Shown: positions 1 to 8,637, counted from the stretch's first letter. The stretch is DNA of 64,000 nucleotides from CAIWTU01 sp963815135 (GCA_963815135.1 CAWFFO010000002.1:1-64000); one strand, 5' to 3'. A program made the numbers and translations. Notes: generated by a model not told the origin, from the letters alone.

Positions 1-611
1 TTTGTTTTTGTCGGGAGCGGCGGCAATGCTGCGCCAGGAGCATTGCCAGACATCTTCGAGTTGTTCGGGGAGAGGTCCGGCGATGGTATTATCGAGACGC
101 AGATTTATCAGCCTGAACATGCCCCCGAAAAGGCAGTTGGAGGCAATGGTCAAATCCAGATCGACTATTTCCTTCTTTTCGATACCTTCCTGTACCATCT
201 CACGCATTATGGCAAACGGTCGGGAAGAACAGATGGGTGTGACCGTTGGCATAAACTCGCTGTGTTTCGCATGCAGCATAAACGCCATTTGTGCCGGATT
301 TGACTCAGTGAGAGCAAATAAATGCGCCATGATAGCTTTACATTGATCATGTGCGGTATCATGGCTGTTCTTGATTGCGAGAAAATCGGCCGTAATTTTC
401 TCCAGAAGAGAATCATATAAAGCCGAGGCAAGCTCCTCTTTGCCGGCAAAATAATGATAGACTGCACCAATGCTGATATTGGCATCGCGCCTGATATCCT
501 GAATCGAGGTGTTGAAATAACCTTTGGTGGTAAATAACTTCAAGGCAGTATCAAGAATGGTCTGCTGAAGGTTTTCGTTTTCAGTGGATTTTTTTAATCG
601 CCTGCCCATCG
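1..611 (-). CDS. TetR/AcrR family transcriptional regulator (C-terminus cut by window edge)
   Basis: The reading frame starts at the ATG at 611 and is open to the window edge, giving at least 203 residues. Residues about 18-60 form a TetR helix-turn-helix: a helix beginning ILDTALKLF, then DIRRDANISIGAVYHYF and the KEEL that ends the recognition helix. The rest is the helical ligand-binding and dimerisation part, which has no sequence signature. The gene is divergent from the DUF4242 gene at 878. A perfect palindrome lies in the space between them, so it probably represses itself and that neighbour. The ligand cannot be read from the sequence. The missing part is probably short, since TetR proteins are usually 190-220 residues. 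Confidence 0.88.
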
Positions 612-812
612 GGTCCTCTGTGTCGGTAGGAAAGAAAAGCTGATTCAAGATTTGAGCCATTTATAGCACCCTTTGCGCTGACATGGCAAATTCTTTTGCC
701 TGCAGAGGAAGGCCTGCTGCTGCAAGCTCCCTCAGGGACAATACAGACTGCATCAGTGCCGTTCCACAAATTGACGGAATGGAAACATGAAATTTACGTT
801 GCAATTACTGTT

Positions 813-850
813 TTGACATGGTACAAAACGAATGTTCGTTCGGTATAAAT
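813..850 (+). promoter_or_regulatory. Promoter region and palindromic operator upstream of the DUF4242 gene
   Basis: A TTGACA hexamer lies at 813-818. The inverted repeat AACGAA-TG-TTCGTT lies at 827-840, and a TATAAA stretch at 844-849. The TATAAA is too far from the TTGACA (25 nt) for a standard spacing, so the exact -10 is unsure. The perfect inverted repeat sits between the divergent TetR and DUF4242 genes, as expected for a TetR operator. Confidence 0.55.
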
Positions 851-877
851 ATCAAACCAAAACTAAGGAGGACGAGT

Positions 878-1150
878 ATGCCGAAGTATGTCATTGAGAG
901 AGAGATTCCAGGGGCAGGACAAATTGGGGCGGCAGACATGCAGGGCATTGCACAGAAGTCGTGCAGCGTTCTGAGCGAGCTTGGACCGCAGGTCCAATGG
1001 GTGCAGAGTTTCGTTACAGAAGACAAAATTTATTGTATTTATATTGCTCCCAACGAGGAGATGGTGCTTGAGCATGCCCGTAAGGGCGGCTTCCCGGCAA
1101 ACAGCGTGGCCGAGGTCAAGCGCATGATCGATCCGACGACCGCGGAGTAA
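878..1150 (+). CDS. DUF4242 (SCO4226-type) small protein
   Basis: This 90-residue protein begins MPKYVIEREIPGAG and contains IAQKSCSVL, QWVQSFV and YCIYIAPNEE, all characteristic of the DUF4242 family, whose member SCO4226 binds nickel. A longer reading from 818 exists, but the ATG at 878 has a well-placed AAGGAG at 865-870, so that start is used. The family is a ferredoxin-like single-domain protein without an assigned reaction. It is followed at once by a terminator, so it is monocistronic. The last codons and the terminator recur as a second copy at 2592-2709. Control by the divergent TetR protein is inferred from the palindrome at 827-840. Confidence 0.85.
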   Translation: MPKYVIEREIPGAGQIGAADMQGIAQKSCSVLSELGPQVQWVQSFVTEDKIYCIYIAPNEEMVLEHARKGGFPANSVAEVKRMIDPTTAE

Positions 1151-1255
1151 AAATGCTGTAACTGAATAGGAATTGGCGGCATCAAACTGCTGCCGATGCT
1201 GAGCGGAAAATGGTCCCGAGCTTATACAGTCCGGGGCCTTTTTCTTTTTTGCCCT
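1138..1255 (+). repeat. 118-nt direct repeat, copy 1 (3' end of the DUF4242 gene plus terminator)
   Basis: This stretch starts at GACCGCGGAGTAAAAATGC, which holds the DUF4242 stop codon, and runs to GCCCT after the terminator T-run. It matches 2592-2709 at the same length, with scattered substitutions and no apparent gaps. Confidence 0.85.
1212..1250 (+). terminator. Rho-independent terminator after the DUF4242 gene
   Basis: GGTCCCG (1212-1218) pairs with CGGGGCC (1232-1238) with one G-U pair, and a T-rich run follows. Confidence 0.75.
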
Positions 1256-1263
1256 AAAACAGC

Positions 1264-1290
1264 AAAGGCGGCCGATTGGCCGCCTTTTGA
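1264..1290. terminator. Perfect hairpin between the convergent DUF4242 and esterase genes
   Basis: AAAGGCGGCC (1264-1273) and GGCCGCCTTT (1278-1287) form a perfect 10-bp stem with a GATT loop. A-tract and T-tract ends suit termination on either strand. It lies about 105 nt beyond the end of the minus-strand esterase gene. Confidence 0.6.
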
Positions 1291-1394
1291 ATTAAGTAAA
1301 ATATTCACGGAATTCCGGCCGGGGAGTATCCCTGGTTCTCCTGTTCCTCGAAGTGTGTAGCCTTGACGCTTACCTGCTCTCTGATGAGCGGAGT

Positions 1395-2444
1395 TTACGG
1401 ACTTACAAACTTGTTAACCCTGTTTTGCGCGTTCTTTGCAATGTCATAGTAATAAAACGGATAGTCATAGTTATGGTAAAAGCCTTCCGGTATGTTAGGG
1501 ACTTTAACCATCTTTGTCGGATCAACACTGGAGCATATCAATACGCTCGTATCAGATAAGGGATCGACCGCGCTTGTAGTTGGATTGATCCGGGTTACTT
1601 GAGCATCAGCAAAGTTAGGCTGCAACTGTGGCGGGAGGATGACGTTGCCGCTGGCATCCAGTAGAAGGGACCCGGAGCTTTGATTGACCGTTGCCAAGTC
1701 TCCTGCCGTGGTCCAGGTAATAGGGTTGATAGCCATGGCGCCGGGGAATACAATCGGATTTCTTCCCGTAAAGCCAGGACCTTGAGTGTTATATGAAATA
1801 ATGACTCCCGTATCATCGGGGCCCTGCGCAAATTTCAAATGGGTGTTCTTGGCAAAATATTCCGGCGTGAAGGACCAGCCGATGGCATACGCGGCAATCA
1901 TTCTTTTGTACACATCGGGATTGGCTTTCATATAGTTCTGCAGCAGTAGCGCGACCACCGTCGAACCCTGTGAGTGACTCACAAGGATGAATGGTCGGTT
2001 GTTATTGTAATTTTTGATGTAATAATCGAATGCCGAGATCACATCCGTCGCCGGTGTTCCTCCGATAAAGTCATATACGTCGTCTATGGTCTTCAATCCC
2101 AGGGTGTAGACGGCGTCTGCCTGTCTATAGTACGGGGCATAGATGTTACCAATGGAGGCAAATGCGCTAGCCTGTTTCTGAAACGCGTTCTTTGCGCCAG
2201 CCACCATGTTGGCATCGTTTATTTCGCCGATAAGCGGACCAGTCGATCCTGCAAAGTACTCGGTCGGGTACACGTAAAAGACATCGACATTTTTTACAGT
2301 ATCAAGCTGTGAAGGCAGAGACAGCCAGTTGGCTGACTTTGAATAATCAATGGCTGTTGCAGTGTTTGTATTGCCTCCACATCCGGCAGAAATCAAGCAG
2401 CATGATAGCACGGCAAGCAAAGCAGGAATAACCAGGCTTTTCAT
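1395..2444 (-). CDS. DUF3089 family alpha/beta-hydrolase, predicted lipoprotein
   Basis: The 349-residue protein starts at the second of two close ATG codons (2444), because TAAGGAG is then spaced about 7 nt upstream; the other ATG at 2450 is almost on top of it. The N-terminus is a hydrophobic signal ending in LISAGC, so Cys22 is a likely lipidation site although the lipobox is not perfect. VDVFYVYPTEYF is the opening strand typical of DUF3089. VSHSQG carries the probable nucleophile Ser at about residue 158 (GxSxG-like), so an esterase or lipase role at the cell envelope is likely; the substrate is unknown. It is a single gene converging on the DUF4242 gene. The interval holding it is bounded by the two 118-nt repeats. 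Confidence 0.8.
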   Translation of the reverse strand: MKSLVIPALLAVLSCCLISAGCGGNTNTATAIDYSKSANWLSLPSQLDTVKNVDVFYVYPTEYFAGSTGPLIGEINDANMVAGAKNAFQKQASAFASIGNIYAPYYRQADAVYTLGLKTIDDVYDFIGGTPATDVISAFDYYIKNYNNNRPFILVSHSQGSTVVALLLQNYMKANPDVYKRMIAAYAIGWSFTPEYFAKNTHLKFAQGPDDTGVIISYNTQGPGFTGRNPIVFPGAMAINPITWTTAGDLATVNQSSGSLLLDASGNVILPPQLQPNFADAQVTRINPTTSAVDPLSDTSVLICSSVDPTKMVKVPNIPEGFYHNYDYPFYYYDIAKNAQNRVNKFVSP

Positions 2445-2591
2445 TTTCATTCTCCTTATTAATTGGGTCGTTCTGCAATATAACGCCTCCAAAATACATG
2501 TTTTTTACCTTATCGGCAGATTCTTAGGGAGCTTTAAACTTATTGCTAATTAGAGAAAAATAGATCTGCTCCGGATTTTTTGCGCTTTTTT

Positions 2592-2709
2592 GACCGCGGA
2601 GTAAAAATGCGGTAACCGGATATGGATTGGCGGCATCAAACTGCTGCCGATGCTGAATAGAAAAAGGTCCCAGGCTTATACAGTCAGGGACCTTTTTCTA
2701 TTTTGCCCT
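2592..2709 (+). repeat. 118-nt direct repeat, copy 2 (DUF4242 3'-end remnant plus terminator)
   Basis: It holds the DUF4242 stop-codon context (GACCGCGGAGTAAAAATGC) and the same downstream terminator, but no DUF4242 coding sequence precedes it. The stretch lies upstream of the minus-strand esterase gene. It looks like the tail of a lost second DUF4242 copy or of a duplication. Confidence 0.8.
2665..2699 (+). terminator. Terminator hairpin within repeat copy 2
   Basis: AGGTCCC (2665-2671) pairs with GGGACCT (2687-2693), followed by a T-rich run. The stem is stronger than that of copy 1. Confidence 0.75.
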
Positions 2710-2745
2710 CGAAATGGACAACCGGTCCACCGAAAAGCCTATATT

Positions 2746-3027
2746 TCAAGACCTGACCCCAGAGGCTATGATCGCTTTTAGCATAGCCGGATGAGCAACC
2801 TTGAGCTCGATAGCATGCGGTTTCAGAAAGTCATACACCCAGCCGGTAAAGATTGTTGCCTCCATTGCCCCGTACCAGGGGCCGGGAACCTCGGCAAGCC
2901 ACTTCCGCAGTGACTTGCGTTCGCTGGCAACGATTCCTTGCCGAACAACAGCACCGTCGATTCTTTTGATACAGTAAACGATAGTTTTCTTGTGGATGTC
3001 CAATCCAATGTAGTAAAGTGCATTCAT
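2746..3027 (-). pseudogene. IS110-family transposase, N-terminal fragment
   Basis: About 94 residues starting MNALYYIGLDIHKK at the ATG at 3027 match the N-terminus of IS110-family DEDD transposases; the GLD aspartate is the first catalytic acid of the RuvC-like domain. The frame ends after AMLKAIIASG, so the rest of the RuvC-like domain and the whole C-terminal domain are missing. It is closely similar to the N-terminus of the second copy (6418-6699), and the similarity continues upstream through a shared stretch near 3124-3155 and 6801-6832. It is a relic of an insertion sequence bordering the DUF5131/TcmP pair. Confidence 0.85.
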
Positions 3028-3183
3028 GGAAGCCTCCCCGTGGTAATTTGATTTCGGACGGCTTTGCCGGTCCGACCGCTTGCTCTTACAAGCTATCAAT
3101 ACCACCGGAGGCTTCCTCTTCAACTACTACTTATGCATTCAAACACCTTACTTAATTCTTTTTGCAGCCCCTGTCTAAAAGCT

Positions 3184-3924
3184 CTACAGCCCTACCACAG
3201 GTGATGCATCCCACGTCCGTCCCTGCAACAATCTTCCATTCAGCTTCTTCGCTCGCTTCTTCCCATCAACACCCCAGCCGCCCCACTGCTTGAAGAAGAA
3301 CGCTGAAAGCTGTTCGTCGCATTGATGCTTGATGTTCAGCACCCACTCCTGCCGCATCGGTCGGGCCTTAGGCCCTGACTCCCCTCCGACGATAACCCAG
3401 TGGATGCCAGTTAGATCAAGTATTCCCAGATCTTCCAATAAGGGCTCGACGGAAAGGAAGCGGATAAAAGCCGGCACCTGGCGCAGCCAGTTCATTCGCG
3501 GTACGCCATGTTGTCTGTCCTCCACTGTCACTCCCAGCCAGGCGTTTTTAGGCGGCTCATAGTCCTTGAAAAATAGTGCCATCCGCTCGGCCCGCTTTGT
3601 CAACACCTGAAAAGTATGCTGCGGCGCACGCCGTATAACTTCAAAGACCTGCCGGATGTAGTCATCGGGTATATTTTCGTGAAAGAGATCGCTCATGGAA
3701 TTGACAAAGTATATTGTCGGCTTTGTCCGCTTAAGCGGCTCGTCCAGCCTGTTGGGCAGCAGGGACAGAGCAAAACCATTCTCGTAACCCTTCACCTTCA
3801 TAGCTTGCAGGCGCTTGGCCATAGCCTCGGCGTAGCAGTTGGCGCAACCGGGAGAAACCTTGCTGCATCCCACAGTAGGGTTCCAGGTCTGTTCTGTCCA
3901 TTCTATGGAAGTTTGTGTGCTCAA
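3184..3924 (-). CDS. DUF5131 family protein (phage Gp37/Gp68-like, three-Cys motif)
   Basis: This 246-residue protein carries the motif GCSKVSPGCANCYAE near its N-terminus. Cys20, Cys27 and Cys30 (CX6CX2C) form a three-cysteine cluster resembling a radical-SAM iron-sulfur site. Family members are annotated as phage Gp37/Gp68-like or DUF5131 and occur beside TcmP proteins, as here. The start is a TTG at 3924 that overlaps the TcmP stop codon (TTGA), so translation is probably coupled; no ATG lies before the Cys motif. The substrate is unknown. The gene is intact although its surroundings are full of pseudogenes, which suggests it was acquired more recently or is under selection. Confidence 0.82.
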   Translation of the reverse strand: MSTQTSIEWTEQTWNPTVGCSKVSPGCANCYAEAMAKRLQAMKVKGYENGFALSLLPNRLDEPLKRTKPTIYFVNSMSDLFHENIPDDYIRQVFEVIRRAPQHTFQVLTKRAERMALFFKDYEPPKNAWLGVTVEDRQHGVPRMNWLRQVPAFIRFLSVEPLLEDLGILDLTGIHWVIVGGESGPKARPMRQEWVLNIKHQCDEQLSAFFFKQWGGWGVDGKKRAKKLNGRLLQGRTWDASPVVGL

Positions 3925-5090
3925 GTTACCACCTTTGCCAATTGCTCACCTGAATTGTGGTTTGCATTGAAATGAACGAATTTCTTGCTTCGTTTAGATT
4001 TTCCTTCATCCGCAAGGTTTCTTACCTTGCCTTCCAACTGAAGTTCGTGGAATGCTTCCTGAAAGTTGCTCTCGAACCAGCCGGTTTCTTCAAGCATGTC
4101 GGCCAGTTTATCTATACCGAATAGTTGTGGTTGAGAGGTCAATTGTTTGAGCCAGTATTCTTTGACCACAGAAATGGGGACTGAACCTTGATCTAGCTTG
4201 ATATTTTCGAAGGCTCCAAATAGCTCACCTTGTCCGGTCGTCTCAATCTTTTTATCATGTTTCGCCTGAATGCGAACAGCTTTTTGTACGAAGTCCAGCG
4301 GTTCCGATGCTTCCATGAACTTGACGATACCGAGAGGATGACGGGTCAGATAGACGAGATGATATATGGTTCTGTCTTTGTCAGGGCGCTGGATTGGTAC
4401 GGTAGCGGAGCGCGCTTTGCGTCCCTTTACCGGCAGAATTCTTTTCAAATTCTCTCGGTAAAGATTGACCAAACATGATTCCTTCTGTTCTGGAATCATG
4501 CCATCTGTCTGCGGAACTTGACCGAAAATCTTGATCATATCCTCTTCATGCACTGGGATTTGATGAGCTCGAAGAATGAATTCGAACATGAAATTTATGA
4601 GAAACTCGGAATTGTTTCTCTGCAGGAAAGGCTCGAGAGTGGAGGCTTCGACAATATTTTTCCAGCCGAGAGGATCAATGAAGAAAAACGTAAAGGATGA
4701 ACCGCACCAATCGAGAATTTTATGACGAACTTTGTCGAATTCACCATGGAATGATTCTGTCTCAATCGGAGTTTCCAACGTGTCTAGATATTCCTTGAGC
4801 CGACGGTACTTTTTCGCATCTTTTTCTACGAAAAGTGCCCGTAAACGTACACTGGGATTCTTTTTCCGAAGACTCTCGAGGCAGCTTTTCATGGTTGAAA
4901 GCGAGCGGCCAATTGATGTGTCGCTCAGATCATCTGAGGCATCCTGCCATGGGCCAGCAAGACAATCGACGTACGATATCGTCGGCTGGGTCTGGCCGAT
5001 AATCATAAAGAGTTTGAATAGATAGGTTTCCAGGAGGGTGTGCTTAATGTAGGCTTGTTCGCGACCTTTGTATTGTGCAGGAATTTTCAT
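3921..5090 (-). CDS. tcmP: Three-Cys-motif partner protein TcmP
   Basis: The 389-residue protein starts at the ATG at 5090 behind a GGAG element; a longer in-frame reading from 5147 lacks a good ribosome site. It opens MKIPAQYKGREQAYIKH, typical of TcmP. YVDCLAGPW (Asp about 42), LFVEKD (Glu about 89) and FFFIDPLGW (Asp about 139) are laid out like motifs I, II and IV of Rossmann-fold SAM methyltransferases. TcmP is defined by its association with three-Cys-motif DUF5131 proteins, and the two genes overlap by 4 nt, so they form an operon. The target is unknown; nucleic-acid modification is an inference from the fold. A hipA-tail relic lies directly upstream (about 5137-5309). Confidence 0.85.
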   Translation of the reverse strand: MKIPAQYKGREQAYIKHTLLETYLFKLFMIIGQTQPTISYVDCLAGPWQDASDDLSDTSIGRSLSTMKSCLESLRKKNPSVRLRALFVEKDAKKYRRLKEYLDTLETPIETESFHGEFDKVRHKILDWCGSSFTFFFIDPLGWKNIVEASTLEPFLQRNNSEFLINFMFEFILRAHQIPVHEEDMIKIFGQVPQTDGMIPEQKESCLVNLYRENLKRILPVKGRKARSATVPIQRPDKDRTIYHLVYLTRHPLGIVKFMEASEPLDFVQKAVRIQAKHDKKIETTGQGELFGAFENIKLDQGSVPISVVKEYWLKQLTSQPQLFGIDKLADMLEETGWFESNFQEAFHELQLEGKVRNLADEGKSKRSKKFVHFNANHNSGEQLAKVVT

Positions 5091-5136
5091 GTTATCTCCA
5101 CAACATACAAGTTCGACAGAAAATGTCATTTTAAAA

Positions 5137-5309
5137 AATATGGCCACTTCGACTATTTCTTATTCTTCCGGGTCATCGCTCAATGGAAAATGGGTTGAGA
5201 AATTTACGTCCCCACAGATAGTTTTTATCAACCGGGCTAAGCTACGCCTCTTCGCAGGTCCTCTCCCAATTGTCACGAATGGCTGTCTCGATCCGGCCAA
5301 TTGCATATG
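5137..5309 (-). repeat. hipA 3'-end relic, copy C
   Basis: About 170 nt matching the last part of hipA (7017-7186) and the relic at 9357-9530. The match runs from ATATGGCCACTTC to CCAATTGCATATG, then stops. It is closer to the 9.4-kb copy than to the hipA gene itself; both relics share ATTGTCACGAATGG. It holds no complete gene. Confidence 0.8.
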
Positions 5310-5667
5310 GGCGAATTCCGGGGACATCCATGATAAGTTTTGTCAAGGGGAAAACGGAGATTTCCCTTAACCTTCCGGATGCGGCTCCCGGCGGCTTTTC
5401 ACTGCGACCTGCCGTAACCCGACCTTTTTATTCTCTTCTTGGGTCAGCGTTGATCACGCGACCAGACATCCATTTGCTGCATCAAGGTCTGATACGGGTA
5501 GTGTTACTCCCGTATCTTCAATGACCTCTGCAGAAGATTGAGTTTGGGTCAACCCGCCGGCCTCGAAACAGTCATAATGTTGCAATGCGTGTCCATGCAC
5601 AGTCCCCAGATACGGCAAGGACCGGCGGGAAGATCGTTATTTCAGCAGATTCTATGTCGCTTCTGCT
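5310..5667 (-). ncRNA. Structured non-coding end of the IS110-type element, candidate guide (bridge/seek) RNA region
   Basis: This is 358 nt without a credible gene, directly 3' of the transposase remnant. Two perfect stems are visible: GATACGGG (5491-5498) with CCCGTATC (5509-5516), and CCCGCCGG (5553-5560) with CCGGCGGG (5622-5629) enclosing a 61-nt internal region. IS110/IS1111 elements encode a guide RNA in a non-coding end, so this is a reasonable candidate. Assignment as an RNA is inference; the element borders are not proven. Confidence 0.35.
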
Positions 5668-6699
5668 TCAGGCAGCCTTTTCTTCTCTGAAGGATGAAGT
5701 CCGCTGTTTCTTGTCAACTGCCATCATGTAGGCAACCATCTTCTGGCAACCGCGAGGGTTGCCCGATTTTTGTTTCCTTTCTTCAATTCCCGTTCATGCA
5801 CGGCAGCCAGTTGCGGATTCCACAGCGGAGCAATCTTGGCGGCCTCGATGAGTATGGTTTGCAGATGTTTATTCCGTTTCTTGGAAATCGGCCCCGCTGA
5901 TCTCTTTTCCTGCTGATTCCTTTTGTGCGCTGCACAAGTCCGCAGTAACTGATTGCTTTGCGAATGGAGCTGAATCGTTCAGGATCACCAATCTCTAATA
6001 CCCAGGTCAGAGCAGTTACTTCTCCGACCCCTCCGATGGTCATAAGTCGCTGCACTCGATCTTTGATCAGACTGTTGTTGCGCAGTGCCTCTATCAAGCC
6101 GTTTCTGGACGGCGCGAAACATCTCGAAGCCTGCACGGCTCAGTTTCAGGAGTTCTTTTACCGAAGGCGGTATTTCCTCGACCCGTTCCAGAAGCTCATT
6201 GAAGTATTTCTTGCCGTGAAGCCGTTTCTTGCTGTAACTGGCCCCAACCTCCATGAGCAGGCCGGACATCTTGTTCTGCATCTTTACCGCTGTCCGGACG
6301 ATGTGGTTGCGATATCGCAGTATCCGCCGCAACTCCCGAATCTCTTCCGAGAGCATGTGGCATTCCGGCAGTAAATTAACCCGCAGCAAATCGGCAATCA
6401 TCTCGGCATCGGCCCGGTCATTTTTCTTCTTCGCGGCAGTGATCGCCTTCAACATCTGCGGGATGGGCCACTTTCAGATCTGCGGCATGCGGTTTGAGGA
6501 AATCGTAAATCCAGCCGGTGAAAAGGGTCGCTTCCATTGCCCCGATCCACGGACCTGGCAATCCCTGCACCCATTCAGCAAGTGACTTCCTGTCTGCATC
6601 AATCTTGCCCTGGCTGATAAGGCGGCCATCCAAGGCTTTGATGCAATAAGCGATTACCTTCTTGTGAATGTCCAGCCCAATGTAGTAAAATGCGTTCAT
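5668..6699 (-). pseudogene. IS110-family transposase, frameshifted
   Basis: From the ATG at 6699 (MNAFYYIGLDIHKKV) to a stop at 5668-5670, the parts of a full IS110-type transposase can be read, but only by changing frame. The first frame covers the DEDD N-terminus to AHPAD. The second, from about 6455, covers KKKNDRADAEMIADLLR. The third, from about 6080, covers IGGVGEVTALTWVLEIGD (the C-terminal helix-hairpin-helix-like region). A further shift lies near 5735, before the final REEKAA. At least three or four indels therefore inactivate it. It resembles the fragment at 2746-3027. The break at about 6455 falls close to where that fragment also ends. Confidence 0.85.
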
Positions 6700-6878
6700 G
6701 GAAACCTCCTTGTGGTCTCTTTCTGGGCGAGCTCGTCTCGACCCAGCCGCTTGTCTCTTACAAGCATTCTGAACCACCTGGGGGTTTCCTTCAATCATGC
6801 CTACTTATACATTCAAACACCATACTCAATTGGCGATTTCCCCTGTCTCCTGATTTCCCGGGGAAAATCGTCGGGTCA

Positions 6879-7186
6879 GAAAATCGTCGGGTCAGGCTTT
6901 GGCTTTTTGCATATTTTCGAGGCCATAAAATGGATATTCTGGGCCGCCTTAATCACAAATTTTTGATATCACCAGTAACAAGAAGCATTTAGCCATACTT
7001 CCACACGGATAAATATATGGCCACTTCCCATATTCCCTATTCTTCAAGGTCATCGCTCAACGGAAAACGGATTGAGAAATTGATGTCCCCACAATAAATT
7101 TTTATCAACCGGGCCAAGCTCCGCTTCTTCGCAGACCCTCTCCCAATTATCGCGAATGGCTGTCTCTATCCGCTCAATCGCATCGA
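6879..7186 (-). repeat. 308-nt direct repeat, copy A (hipA 3' end and downstream)
   Basis: It starts at GAAAATCGTCGGGTCAGGC and runs into the hipA coding end. It matches 9223-9530 with a constant offset of 2344 nt at every point compared, so with no apparent net indels, and few substitutions. The short unit AAAATCGTCGGGTCAG is also tandemly doubled at about 6864-6894. Confidence 0.88.
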
Positions 7187-8318
7187 CAGCTGCCTGCCGG
7201 GAAAGCAGGAAGTGATGCGCTGCAGCAAGGCAGGTTTTGAGCTGACTGAACCTGTTTTCGCCGGTTATGAGCATGGCCTGGGTGGCTTCGTTGCCGGTAC
7301 GGCCTTGCGGGCAAATGTCATAGGCCGGCGTCAAGGTCAACTCTTTCCCATCCCAAAAAGCGGCATGATTACGGGCGTGATCATCGGTATTGCCGCACAA
7401 GATATTAAAAACCAAGCCGTCCAAAAAGCTCCTTGAGGGTTTCCACCGGTTGCGTAAAGCGATGCCGAATGATTTCCGCCAGGTCTTCATAACTGGCATA
7501 ACGTGCCATCATCTCACGTAAGCCGAGCATAGTCAGGGCGGAAACCATGGATTTTCGAGCCCAACCGGAATCGAGCGCAATGCGGTCGAATCGCTCAATC
7601 AGCAAAACATCCTTACCGGCCGCTTTGACCAGCTTGACGGGAGCGGCCTTAAGCCCTGCAATTGAAGCCAGCCTCATGGCAACGTATTCGGCTTTGACGA
7701 CGCTGTAGAGATCACCACTGGACGAAAATTTGGCAATATACTTGGTGCCCTGATCTTCCAGCAATGCCTTGGGGCGGGCACCGCCAATGGAAGCTGCCAT
7801 GGAAGAGCGCCTGATCAAGATCGACTGTTAATGGAACACCTCTGTTCAACGCGTTCGGCCGATTCCAGCAACTCTTCCAGGCTTGCATTATTGGGAGCTC
7901 TGGGGACGAATTCTGTTGGTGATCGCTGAAAATCAAGCGCACCAATCCGATCGGACCCCGACTCCAGCAGATAGGTGAGCTCATCCAGGCTGCCGGTATC
8001 AGTATCCCGCCCCCTAAGCCCGAAATGCCTGTTGATGATTACGCGTCGCCCCCAGGCATCGGGCGCGGCATCGCGAATGCAATTCGGCATCTCCAGGTCG
8101 TTGAGCAGGGGCAAAACCCCGGCCCGCAGAGGTAATTCCGGCTCATAAATCGGAATGGCGGGATTCCTGTCGCCTGACCGATCAAGATAGCTTTTGCCGT
8201 AGTTGAAATGGATTGTACCGTTATCCGCTTCAAGCTTGCCGGCGACCACGGGTTGCGACTCTCCGGGAAGCCATATCCAGACAAAGGCTTCTTTATTTTG
8301 CGGTTCAGAAGTCATCAT
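7050..8318 (-). pseudogene. hipA: HipA-family serine/threonine kinase toxin, broken by three frameshifts
   Basis: Three overlapping frames together give a complete HipA of about 420 residues. The first (8318 to about 7820) is the N-terminal domain, with AAPDAWGRR. The second (about 7800 to 7410) has FSSSGDLYSVVKAEY and LLIERFDR. The third (about 7440 to 7050) carries the kinase catalytic segment GNTDDHARNHA and AYDICPQ. The frame changes lie near 7830, 7800 and 7430; the last looks like one extra G. All catalytic residues of HipA kinases are still visible, so the loss is recent or a sequencing artefact. It overlaps hipB by 14 nt. Its 3' end is repeated at 5137-5309 and 9357-9530. Confidence 0.88.
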
Positions 8319-8637
8319 CCACCGCTTTTGTCTTGTTTTTAATCCGCTTGGGGAGGAGAGCGATTTTACTTTGCGTCAGTTCGATACCGGTTGCAAGTGA
8401 CTGGTTGTCCTCCTCGAACAGGGGGACGCCAACCAGGGCGGCGACTTCGAATACAAGCCCGATGGACGGAGTCATTTCACCGGCCTCTATCTTCTGCAGT
8501 GTCGCTCTGGAAATGCCGGCCCTGGCAGCAAGGTTTTGCTCAGACCATTTGCGCTTTTTTCGCTCGAGCTTGATGTGTTGACCGAGTAAATAAACGGCTT
8601 CTTTTGCGTATTTTGAATATGCTCTTTGTTTCATCAT
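8305..8637 (-). CDS. hipB: HipB-type XRE-family antitoxin/regulator
   Basis: A 110-residue protein with a helix-turn-helix of the XRE type (LGQHIKLERKKRKWSEQNLAARAGISRATLQKIEAGEMTPSIGLVFE split over residues about 15-60). It precedes and overlaps hipA, the normal antitoxin-toxin order. Start is set at the ATG at 8637; another ATG follows at 8634, and a longer reading from 8721 would run over the promoter. The Shine-Dalgarno sequence is weak. It should bind the ATATTGGTCAT boxes upstream and repress the operon. It remains intact although hipA is broken. Confidence 0.85.
   Translation of the reverse strand: MMKQRAYSKYAKEAVYLLGQHIKLERKKRKWSEQNLAARAGISRATLQKIEAGEMTPSIGLVFEVAALVGVPLFEEDNQSLATGIELTQSKIALLPKRIKNKTKAVDDDF

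Larger units (their letters stand above)
5310..6835 (-). mobile_element. IS110-family insertion element (decayed), approximate limits
   Basis: It comprises the transposase remnant, the structured 3' non-coding region and about 140 nt upstream of the transposase start. IS110 elements lack terminal inverted repeats, so limits are estimated. The left limit is where the hipA relic ends (about 5309). The right limit is where similarity to the other IS110 fragment ends (about 6832). Confidence 0.5.

Noticed and set aside
4230..5025. Several plus-strand frames over tcmP
   Set aside because: They lie opposite a well-conserved gene and have no domains; antisense shadows.
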